Assembly: GCA_914767885.1 (NCBI GenBank)
Contig: CAJZBQ010000030.1
Coordinates: 434,001-498,000 of the forward strand
Direction of reading: 5' to 3'
DNA length: 64,000 nucleotides
DNA from: Blepharisma stoltei
Lineage: Eukaryota > Ciliophora > Heterotrichea > Heterotrichida > Blepharismidae
Part shown: in pieces, positions 20,684 through 30,056 of the stretch
How the letters are laid out: each line of letters opens with the position of its first letter
Numbering within the stretch: the stretch's first letter is position 1
Made by a program: the position numbers and the translations under genes
Notes under the pieces: model-generated
Seen by the model: only the letters and a program-made list of their open reading frames with translations
Database searches by the model: none
What the model was told of the DNA's origin: nothing

Positions 20684-23600
20684 TTATTCATCAAATGAGA
20701 GAAGTATGCTACTTAGTAGATCTAGATCCATATCTAATGGTTTATGCCCTAGTTCTTCCAATTTTCAGCTATAGTCTATTATTTTTGTTAAGCTCAGCCC
20801 AGTCAATTTTCCAATTTCCCTCAATATTTCTGGTCTGCTAACTTCCCTTCGTGAGCCAACAAAATAATTGGAAAAATCCCTATTTTAGGGTAAACGCCCA
20901 CCCTACTTTAACGAACAAAAAAATTTTGTATGAAAAATATTTTATATATGGGTGATAACTATTATAATTCTGTTTAATTTTAAATGGATTGCATTTTAAA
21001 ACATAAATTTCCAAAATTAAATTAATATTGCTTTAAAATTATTTCAAATTTTAAATTTGAAAAACAATTAAATCCCCTTCGCGAGCGAACAAAAATTTTT
21101 TTGTTCCCCACGAGAGGGAAGTAAGCAATTGATTTTTATAATCAATTCCAAAAACTGCAAATACTTCACACTTCTTTTTTTTCTTCTTACCTTTTTTGCT
21201 TGTTTTACTTGAATTGCTTGAGTTGCTCTGAACTTCAATGGTTGCTTCCTTACTCCCTCCTCCGTGAGCGAACAAAACCATTGGAGGTTCTTTTTATGCC
21301 CAAAAACCCACCCTCTGTGAGCTAAACAAAATTTGTTTAAAATATATAATTTTTTTATGAAAAAATTTTTGATATATAAGAGATAATTATTATAACGAAA
21401 TCTCTAGCTAATCCTGATTAATTTTATACAGCTTGCGTTTTAAAATATAAATTTCCAAATTAAATTTAATTAAATTGGAATTTTTTTTTTAAATTTTGAA
21501 AAATACAATGTTCTTTAAAGTTTATATACAAATTTTTTAAAAAAAAAATTAGCCCCCTTCGTGAACGAACAAAATTTTTTTGTTCGCTCACGGGGGGGAG
21601 AGCTAGTAAGGAACCCCCCCCCTCATTTTGTCGAATTTTCTAGTCTTTTTTTTTATAAGAATTTTTTTTTTTCAGGACCTCATTTGTCCCAAAATCTAGT
21701 CAAAAATGATTTGTCCAATTTTCTAGTCTTTTTTGGATTTTTTCGAATGCCCTAAATTCTAGTTTTTTACTTTAAAAAAACTAGAAAATGAGACAATTGA
21801 GGTCCTGAAAAATTTTTTTTTTCTATCAAAATTTTGACAATGAGGTCCTAAAAAAAATTTTTTTTTCCTATAAAAAAAACTAGAAAAATGGACAAATGAT
21901 AAAAGACTAGAAAATCGGACAAATGAGGGGGGGGTCCGTAAATTTTAACATGGAAGGAATTGAGCTTGCCTGCAGCACAAATTCTTCAGTAGTTAATCCA
22001 GCTTCAATCTGGTCACTCATAATCGCCATAATAATCTTGAGTGCATCAATGCATCCCAATATTTCTTCTGGGTTCTGATACAAGTTATGATCAACATTCA
22101 CTTTGAAAAAGTCCTGACATCTTTGCAGCAGTCCTTGGTTACGCCAAAAATAAATTTCTTGATTTTTACTGATGTTAAGGAGCTTCCTTTTAATGTTTAT
22201 TGTAATGTTTTCAGCTGTTTTTTTAATAGCACTTTCTCTTTCCTCGGGATTTCTACCTGTTGCTGTTTTCAGCTTAATTGCTTGATTTTTGATAGAGTTA
22301 TTGTTTATTGTATTAATGCATATATCAAAAGCTGCGCTCAGGACGTTACCAAACATAGGGGCCATGCCAATTATGTAGCTAATTATTGATGATCCTGGCC
22401 CTGAACTGTCCAAGGCAAGACTTCCTCCACAGATCACTTCTGCTTCTGCTATAACTGTATGCAGTTTATCATACAATGCAGAATAATAAAGGTAAAGATA
22501 AGAATTCTGCAGAATTACAGGGTTGACTTTTAAGGCAGATACCTCAATTTCATTTTTCCCAACTTTATCTTGACTTAGCTTAGAGATCTCTTCATTATAA
22601 TGATTTTTCAAATCCTCCATTTGTTTTTTCAAATCCTTAAGCTCATCCATCAGTTCTTTGGTTGGCTGGCTTACAAGATGACTTGCATTTCTTGGGTTGA
22701 TTTTGTCAGCTAGCTTTTCAACAAGCTCAGCTTGCTTCTCTTTAATTTTTTCTACCTGTACAGAAACCAAATGTTTAAAAACTGAGTTGCCTTTAATAAG
22801 GCTGCTATCAATTTGGATTTCTTCTTCAAATTTAATTGCATTGCTTTGTAATTTTCTAAGTTTTTCTAATAGTTTTGCTTGGTCGTTTCTTAAAGTTTTT
22901 CTGATGAAATCGAAGCTGCTTTTAGGAAGAGATTGCCTTAGATTATCTTGTTTAATAAGTTCTGATGCCATTTTGAAGTCTTCTAACGCTGCTCTTTCAT
23001 TTTTTAGCTCATTGTAGACTCGCCCTCTATTGCAGAAGCATAAGGCGTAGTCTGGGTTTAGTCTTATAGCAGTAGTGAAGCTTTCTATCGCTTCATTTAA
23101 AGCTCCCATGTTCATTAGAGCAATACCTTTCTCATTGTGGACTTCTGCATCATTTGGGTCCATATCAATTGCAATATTATAACTTTCTACTGCTTCTTGG
23201 TATTTTCCAGCCTTATTCATTGAAATTCCTCTGTTTATGTATGCAATTCTGTTGTCTGGCATTAGCCTTATTGCTGTGTTAAAGCAGTTAATTGCAGAAT
23301 CGTATTCTCCAAGCTCGTTAAGTGAATTAGCTTTATTTAAATAATTCTCACTCCTTTGTTTAAGATTGTGTAATTATAAAAATTGTTGTGTATAAATAAT
23401 AAATATACATAATCAATAATTTTTATAAATAATTATCCCAAAAAATAATTTGCTCTTAAGAGATTTAAATTAGGTCAAGTTTCAAAGACAGGCAATAGTC
23501 ATATTGGTGATGAAGTCACCATAGCCTGCACCACCCGTCTCTACTGCTTTAGGGCTTCAATCTTGACCGAAATCCTGTAGATTTCTAGCGCAATGATAGT

Positions 23601-24250
23601 AGCTTGATTTTAAGCATAAACTCCCTGAAGCCTATCAGATTCCGAAATATCTTACTTTTGACATTTCCAGGAAAAAGACTCCTTGGTCTGGAGTTTTTCG
23701 TCAAATAATGCGATTGATCCAAATGATATTGATAGGCTCCTCCATTTTCAATTACAGGAAAGCATCGAACTCCTGCCTTGATACATATAGAAATTGCCCG
23801 AGGATGGCTCTATCTTACGCCATCCTCGGGCAATTTCTATATATGTTAGGTCTACACTTGATTCTTGGCTTGATTTCATTCCAGCTTGCCTTGAGTGCTG
23901 TGACAAGAGAGTAGGCCTTTTCGCTATTTTAATGTATGCTCTTTTAAAGGGGAGTTAACAATATTTGAGTCAATTCTAATAGCAGCATCATAGCAGTTGA
24001 TAGCTTCGCGATGCATGTCTAAATTTTGCAGAGCATTACCTTTAGCAAAGTAAATATTGCCTCCATTAGGGTTCAAATTTAACGCAGCATCATAAGATCT
24101 AACAGCTTCCTCATAATTTTCGCATTCTACGCAAGTCGCTGCTTTATTAATATGTGCATTAATATAGGCTGGACCTAATTCTATTGCTCTATTATAACTT
24201 TCTATCGCTTCTTCATTTCTTTTGAGCTTTCTAACTTCTCTCAGAGCCAT
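20684..24250 (-). CDS. TPR-repeat protein split by four IESs (two of them back-to-back)
   Basis: Removal of 23348-23954, 21607-21938, 21251-21606 and 20839-21121 gives a continuous 662-residue protein. The N-terminal ~220 residues are 34-residue TPR units (EEAIESYNRAIELGPAYINA, EEAVRSYDAALNLNPNGGN, REAINCYDAAIRID and so on). A coiled coil follows (EKLRKLQSNAIKFEEE...), then a helical domain I do not recognise and a Lys/Ser-rich tail that ends SFDE. The largest insert falls inside a TPR, and its removal restores the exact 34-residue period (IDSNIV-NYLNKANSL). The C-terminal part depends on a coding island of only 129 bp (21122-21250), which carries SNSSNSSKTSKKGKKKKK. TPR domains bind partner proteins; the role is unknown. 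It lies directly downstream of a second TPR gene, probably an old tandem duplicate. Confidence 0.88.
20839..21121. mobile_element. IES, CTCC/GTGAGCGAAC family, 283 bp
   Basis: TAA at 20839-20841 and 21122-21124. Tandem motif end left (CTTCGTGAGCCAAC, then CTACTTTAACGAAC), hairpin end right (CTTCGCGAGCGAAC...GTTCCCCACGAGAGG). Joins TTG CTT AGC in frame on the minus strand. Confidence 0.9.
21251..21606. mobile_element. IES, CTCC/GTGAGCGAAC family, 356 bp
   Basis: Left end TTACTCCCTCCTCCGTGAGC with the second motif about 50 bp further in; right end hairpin CTTCGTGAACGAAC / GTTCGCTCACGGGGG. TA at 21251 and 21607. The right boundary is shared with the next element, so there is no coding DNA between them. 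Confidence 0.85.
21607..21938. mobile_element. IES, GGACCCCCCCCTCATTTGTC subfamily, 332 bp
   Basis: Long inverted repeats: left CCCCCCCCTCATTTTGTCG plus TTTTCTAGTC; right GACTAGAAAATCGGACAAAT then GAGGGGGGGGTCC. Several internal copies of the ACTAGAAAAT...GGACAAAT unit occur in both orientations. Bounded by TAA at 21607 and 21939; removal with its neighbour joins TTA AAA TTT AAG GAA in frame. Confidence 0.88.
23458..23936 (+). mobile_element. Retroposon-like element nested in an IES
   Basis: Flanked by TGCTCTT on both sides (23451-23457 and 23937-23943). Ends CGCTATTTTAATGTAT, the shared 3' end of this window's retroposon family, preceded by CCAGCTTGCC as in related copies. A perfect hairpin sits within it. 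Confidence 0.78.
23785..23843. repeat. Perfect 24-bp inverted repeat nested in the retroposon
   Basis: Arms contain AAATTGCCCGAGGATGGC and its exact complement around an 11-nt loop. The inner sequence CCCGAGGATGGC is the same as the terminal hairpin of the foldback element at 26867-27096, so this is probably a solo terminal hairpin of that family. Confidence 0.88.
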
Positions 24251-24442
24251 AAGAGTAATTACCAGTTATTTATTTGAAATAAATAGTAAAAAAACACTTT
24301 ATTTTAAATTGAATTTAAATGAGAATATAAAATATTAAAGAAATATATCAACAAATTATTTAAACCTATTTTCTGAGCTTCTTAAATTAATTTGATTCTT
24401 AAAACAATAATAGCTAATTTTTGGAAATATTTTAATAAGGCT

Positions 24443-25644
24443 TTAAGCTCTACTTGTATTAATCTGGAGAGTAAGAGCGTTTCCCCTGTAGTTGTATAAA
24501 TTTTCTGAATCTGGGTAAATTTTAATAGCTGAAGTATAGCACTTAACTTCCCCTTCATAATCTTCTAAGGCCTTATGGCAGTCGGCTTTATTGATATATG
24601 AATCTATTTTTTTGGGATTAAGTTCTATAGCTGAAGCATAGGTATAGCGCTTTTAACCTTTAGCGTACCTAGAGCAAGCTCTTGTCTGCAACTTGGGAGT
24701 TCTGGAAATCTGCTGAAAGGTGGCGTGCTAGCTCAAAATCGACAAAAGGATATCTTTTCCAGGATGTGCCAACTTGAAATTGATTTGCCACATTAGGTTG
24801 CTCATCAGAGCTCCAAGTTGTGGAGAAGAAGTTAGGCTAATGCGCGCTAAAGTGTGCAGACGCTATATTTATTGCAGCTTCATAATTTTTGATTCTTTGC
24901 AAGCCCTGGGCCAGCAAACAGTAAGCTTCTTCACTTTTTGGATTAAGGCTTACGGCTGTATGACAGCATTGGATTGATTCTTGATATTTTTTCATTCAGC
25001 TCAACGCGATTCCCTTGTGGTAGAAGGCTTCAGAACAGTTAGGATTACTATGAATAATCAAATTGCATAATTCGAGAGCTTGGGTGAAGTTTTTATCATT
25101 CAATAGCTTAGCTGATTGCTGAAGAAGATGACTTTCATTGGAGCTCTGATTAAGATTAAGTTAAGCCATTCGCACTTGCAGGGCCGGGGATTTGCACCCC
25201 TACACGCTCATCGCCCATGATGGAGCCTCGGCGGACACCCTTCCTTGTTGCCGCAAACAAGGGATTCACACTGACCAGTCTTGACTTTCATGGCTTCTGG
25301 AGCCAAGAGCCAACCACCTGGGTCGAAACTCCCAGTTTCTCGTTGGACAAATACTATCTCTTGAGTCCTGCACGAGGGAGTCAGCCTCCACTCGGGACTG
25401 CTGCCGATCTTGTCCTTTCCAATGGTTGCTCTGGAGGTAAAAGCCCAAGTCCCACAAATTAGCTCCGTAGGGCCCGAGTAAAACCTAGTCCGGCATACAC
25501 AAAGGATTTCCGACTCCTTTCCACCTAAATCCCCAACACCGGGCTGTTCCTGATTGTGTGCTGAGGAAATAGGGTCGAGAGGTCGGGTGTCACGTCGTCG
25601 CCATTTTTATGTATGTTGGAGCTCTGATAACTTGATGGTTTCAT
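24443..25644 (-). CDS. Small TPR-repeat protein split by a foldback IES and a retroposon
   Basis: The ATG at 25644 begins MKPSSYQSSNES; removing the retroposon with one copy of its 13-bp duplication (25151-25628) and the IES 24643-24865 gives 166 residues. TPR-like units are ALELCNLIIHSNPNCSEAFY, ESIQCCHTAVSLNPKSEEAY, NYEAAINTYASAIELNPKKI and GEVKCYTSAIKIYPDSENLY. The IES lies between NYEAAIN and TYASAIE, the middle of one TPR, so only its loss makes that repeat complete. TGA is read as Trp in IALSWMKKY. The protein is almost all TPR, so an adaptor role is likely; partner unknown. It ends 192 bp upstream of the other TPR gene. Confidence 0.85.
24643..24865. mobile_element. IES, TATAGCGC foldback family (degenerate), 223 bp
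   Basis: Ends TATAGCGCTTTTAACC and GTGTGCAGACGCTATA are inverted. TA at 24643 and 24866. Only the TA-TA solution keeps the TPR frame; a TATA overlap would shift it by two. Confidence 0.88.
25151..25615 (+). mobile_element. Retroposon-like insert with 13-bp target duplication
   Basis: TTGGAGCTCTGAT flanks the insert at 25138-25150 and 25616-25628. The insert is GC-rich compared with its surroundings and ends CGCCATTTTTATGTATG. Near its left end the complement of GGGGATTTGCACCCC resembles a tRNA B-box, which would fit a SINE, but this is weak. Removing it opens the start of the TPR gene. Confidence 0.85.
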
Positions 25645-25994
25645 ATTTTTTTAAATGTCAGAGCAAATTAGATTTATCGTAAATAATATTTTCACATATA
25701 ATTAGCGATTAATTAAGTAAAACTTTTGCTCTTAAGCATAATATGAAGTGTTTTTTAAATCATCAAATCCGTATAATTTAATTAGTTGTTATTCTTAAAT
25801 CAACAACGATTCACCTATAAAATGGTATTAGGATTATCTTTCTTTTATAAAAAGGCTCTCAGTTATAGCTCTTTCTAAGCAAGCAAACTTAATCAGAGAA
25901 GCTTGAGACTGCTCAGAAAATATCTTATACATCAAATAAAACAATTATGATTAGACCACATAAGATTATGAACCTCAAGCTATAGATTAAATAA
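25645..25994. other. Intergenic region
   Basis: AT-rich; nothing recognised. Confidence 0.5.
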
Positions 25995-28312
25995 TTAACT
26001 TGAATTTAATTTAGTTAGCTTCCTGATGTCCTTGAACAGATGTGCCCAGGAGGCCTGCTTATAGACATCTGGATAACTTTCTACTGTGTTTATTATGTTT
26101 TGGTAAACCTGTCCATCAGAAGTTCCAATTATCGAGCCTATCATCTTGTCTGGTGGAGCTACAGCTTCAATTATATTTATGCAATGATCACTAAGCTCTT
26201 TGCAAAGCTCAAGCTCAGTTTCCCTAACAATATCAGCCTGATTTGGAGTAATCGCAAACTCTAAATACGTAGCCAGGCTCTTTTCAATTCTTTCCACTAT
26301 AAAGAGATGCAATAATTTTCTAAACGCTTTCCCAGTATTTTCACATTTTGCCAACACATCATCTGCCATAAATCTCAAGTTGTTTGCCATCACTCTTTCT
26401 CCATAAGCTTTACTTAACTCCTGCACATAGAAAACTTGTGTATTGTTCCAAGCATCTATGACTTCTGCATATTTCGCTGCATTTGTCTGCAATTTGTTGA
26501 TGCATTTGTGGATCAAGTAGTTGACCCTGTATTCAAGGATTTCGAAAAGAAGCTTTTCGTTGAGGAGCTCTTCTTTGTTAGAGAAGTTTGCTTTGTAATT
26601 TTTAATATGGTCGAAATCTGGGTTTAAATATTGCAGGGTTGGACTTGTGACTTTTTGGCCTTTGTACATCCTTTGAATTTGTTTGAGAAGATATTTTCCA
26701 GTTTGCTGAGCGAGAACGGTGTTGTCGCCTTCCCAGGTGGAGTTTATATCTTGGTTGTTTAGTAAACGGCCAAGGGCTGAATGGGCGGAATATCCGTGAC
26801 CTCCGCATGCTTCACGGCATTCTTTTAGAGTAAGAGCAGAAAACTGTGTGGATAAGCCTTTAAGAGTATAGCGCTTTCCCGAGGATGGCGCGGAATGGCG
26901 CCATCCTCGGGAAAGTCAACTAAGCATCCACACGGGAACTGGGAGTTCCACGTGTGGATGCCATTTTTGACATGTGGGATCCAAACTTCCACATGTCAAA
27001 ATGGCATCCACACGTGGAACTCCCAGTTCCCGTGTGGATGCCTTTCTGGCTTTCCCGAGGATGGCGCCATTCCGCGCCATCCTCGGGAAAGCGCTATAGA
27101 TAAAAGAGCATGATATTCTTGAACTTCTTCACATTCTGGGTCGACTCTTGATTTTTGTCTGACAGATTTGAAATCAGAGAGCATCTGGTTTGCTGATGCT
27201 CGGATGGCAAAAAGCTTAGGCATATTGGAGATCAACCTGTACTGATGAGTTTGATAGTCTAAAATGGCTGATTCTTGTGTTTTGCTCCCAAATTGTTTTC
27301 TGACTGCTCCATATCTTAGTGCAATTGTTAGCCCATTTTTCATGGTATACTCGGCAAGACTTATTGTCCCTATTCTTCCTCTTAGTATCCCTCCAAGCAT
27401 CATTGCAAGTCTTTTATCATTGTTTTTTATATGGCTTTTGAATTTATTATCAAGTGAAATTGAGCTGTGCTTATCTAGCAAGCAATCATAAGGAACTCTA
27501 TAGTTTTTAAAAATTAAAAAGCCGTTATCAATACCATTTAGACTGTTCTTTTTTCCACAATCACCAATTACAACTCCAGGCAGAGGTTCATGTGTATTAT
27601 AGTCTCTGATAGGGATTGCAAAGACATGGATTCCTCTATCAATTCCTTCTACTATGAGCCTAGCAAAAAGGGCGGTCATGTTTGAAGATTTAGCTACCCC
27701 ACCAACCCACCATTTAGCGGATGTGGCTGTTGGAGAATTAATAATAAATTCTCTAGTTGTATGGTCAAAAGTTGCTGTAGTCTCAAGCATTGAGACATTT
27801 GACCCGTGCCCCATTTCTGTCACAGAGAGAGAGCCATAGTCGTGGACTGCATAAACTCTATCAATAAGGTTCTTGTGCTTTTGAGTGCCTAAGGATTTTA
27901 AAGTATCTCCATAGAGACCGACAGAGACTGTCAGACGAGTTGCGACTGACGCATCAAATTCTCCAAGAACATAGAAAACTTGAGTCGACCTTCATGGGTC
28001 TGCCTCGTCTAATTCTGGAGTTATATTCTGAGCAAGATAAATCTCTTGAATTTGTCTGACAACAAGCTCTCTGAGCTGGTCAGTGGGCATGCCTACTTCT
28101 GCTTGGTGATCAAAAAGTTTACTTGAATTTATGAGTTGGCGAATTCTGATCACTCCAGGAGTCATATCACGAAAATAGCTCTCAAGGATAGCAGAAGCGT
28201 TTAAAGGAGATCCGCGCTGCCTAAAAGTCTGAAGAGAATTATCATATGGAAGAGCAGGAAATTGTGATAGAAGGTGAGAGTTAATAAGGCTCAATCTATG
28301 TGATTTAGCCAT
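25995..28312 (-). CDS. Peroxisomal-type acyl-CoA oxidase (one foldback IES)
   Basis: With 26867-27096 removed, the minus strand encodes 695 residues, the usual acyl-CoA oxidase length. Family signatures include TEMGHGSNVSMLETTATFD (the FAD/substrate loop), MLGGILRGRIGTISLAEY, LRYGAVRKQFG, and REACGGHGYSAHSALGRL with NSTWEGDNTVLAQQTGKYL in the C-terminal half. The enzyme performs the first step of peroxisomal beta-oxidation, passing electrons to oxygen. The C-terminus ends LNSS, not a classical SKL signal, so peroxisomal import is uncertain. The IES falls between YHALLS and TLKGLS, a conserved helical stretch. TGA codes for Trp in DEADPWRS. Confidence 0.93.
26867..27096. mobile_element. IES, three-hairpin TATAGCGC foldback MITE, 230 bp
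   Basis: Almost perfectly palindromic overall: terminal hairpins (TTTCCCGAGGATGGCGC and inverted copies) and a long central hairpin made of GCATCCACACGGGAACTGGG and its complement. TA at 26867 and 27097. Removal joins TTA TCT ACT CTT on the minus strand and completes the acyl-CoA oxidase. Confidence 0.95.
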
Positions 28313-30056
28313 ATAAATTATTAAATTTCTTCACCAAGTCGACGGAGATAATATGTCAATTTATTATTAAATCTTTAGAAAATATGTTGAGCCACGTGCA
28401 CGCTTATTATTAGAGTCTGCTATACTCTTCCAATATTTTTCAAAATTTTTGTTGAAGTAAAAAATTAGCATTATTAATTTCTTTTTTTATAATACCAAAT
28501 AAATATTTTGAAAATATAATATTTTCTTACTGTTTTAGATTTTTTATACGTCATACACTTCTAATACTCCTCTTATTTATTATTTTGATCTGATCTTAAT
28601 TATAATAATTATTAGTTTCAAATTTTAATATGAAGCTGATGCACAAAAATCTCAATTATTTTATTCATTGCTGATAACTGTTTTGCTAAAGAAGGAACTT
28701 AAGCTTAATATTTAAGATTCTAGTTTACGATAACCAGCTGAAAGGTATAAAACCTATATGGCCGGAAGAAGATCCGAAATTATAAATCTCATGAATTAAA
28801 TTGTTTAGCCTTATTAAGCTAGAGCAAGGAATCTCATTTTAAACTGATGTCTATTATTACTTACAAAAACACTTGAAAATTGGATAAAAAGTATATTACT
28901 TACTTAATTAGCTTAATGTGTCGTTTGATTCTGCAAGATGGCATAATTACAAAAAAGTATTTTAATCCTAAGTTCATGTCGTCACGGACATTCTTCGTAG
29001 TTCATTACAAAACATTACTAAGCGTAGGCCCACACTTGTCTGCAGGGAAAGCTGGACCTCATAGTAATAAAAATTGTATGAGGATAGAAAAGTTTTAGGA
29101 GATTTATCATTTTATTATTATAGCTAGAAAGTATAAGAATAAATCTTTACCTAAGATTGGACAAATATTTTATTCAATCAAATTTAATTGAAAGATGATA
29201 TAAAATTATAATCTTGAACACAAGATATTGGATGCCAATAAAATTCAGAGCTAGCTAATTATTTCCAAAGTCTTAAAGAATTTGATAAATCTGCTCAAGA
29301 AAGAAAATTATTCTTAAATCCATAAATTATCTTCATATTTAAGACATAAATGGAAATATTAAATGGCAGTTAGGGGTAGAGCTACGGTTCTAGCTCTAAA
29401 CTCAGTGAGAGGGATTCTGACTCCTTGAGAGGCTCAGCATGAAGAGAAATGCTCTGCACAGCGGCTGATTCAGAAAGAGAGATCTATGAGGCTTCGGGAC
29501 ATGAACAGTTTGACGGTTAGGCTGAGCTTACTTACCGTTACTCTTAGCTGTCAGTCAAAATTAAGATATGGAACAGGACTTATGCAAGTGTATTTATATT
29601 AAAATTAACATTGAGACATAAATTTCCAGAAACTAAGTTGTAGCAATAAATATCTTATTTCAGATTCACTTATGCTAATAAATTAATTCCTGCTTTTTCT
29701 TTGCTTTAATGCTATTCTACTAACCAAATCTACGAATTAGATTTTCAAAATTAAAAACTTTTGCATTTTTGAGAGAAATCAAATAAAATGACAGATAATC
29801 ATTATTTCAAAAGAAGTAAGCTTAATAATATCGTAATCATGTATCATTTAAAATTGATATAAAATGCTGCAGTATTTAATTAAGATAATTAGTAAATATA
29901 GATTTACTGACGAGAAAGAATTAAGTTCATTTTTATGCAAGCTAAGAGATGAGCTCTGCTTAATTAACTAAAAAATAATTATTGGTATTTATACTAATCT
30001 TAATGGGATGAAAACATTTGCTATTTGTCTAATAAATTAATTTATATAAGAAGTGA
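28313..30056. other. Long intergenic region with one GC-rich island
   Basis: No coding frame with recognisable content. A GC-rich structured island is present at 29372-29562; the remainder is AT-rich. Confidence 0.5.
29372..29562. other. GC-rich structured island, possible ncRNA or retroposon
   Basis: About 190 bp clearly richer in GC than its surroundings, with several small stem-loops (TAGAGCTACGGTTCTAGCTC, AGAGAAATGCTCT). No shared 3' end with the other retroposons, no clear target duplication and no known RNA family recognised. Confidence 0.35.

Larger units (their letters stand above)
23348..23954. mobile_element. IES with nested retroposon, 607 bp
   Basis: The outer ends are CTCCTTTGTTTAAGA (left) and its inverted counterpart TCTTTTAAAGGGGAG (right), flanked by TCA (23348) and TTA (23955): the TNA pattern with one mismatch. 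A 479-bp retroposon-like element lies inside; without it and its short target duplication the IES is only about 121 bp. Removal restores TPR periodicity. Confidence 0.8.

Noticed and set aside
25217..25462. Open frames on both strands in the GC-rich retroposon
   Set aside because: GC-rich DNA has few TAA/TAG by chance; no domain is recognisable, and the segment is a removable insert.
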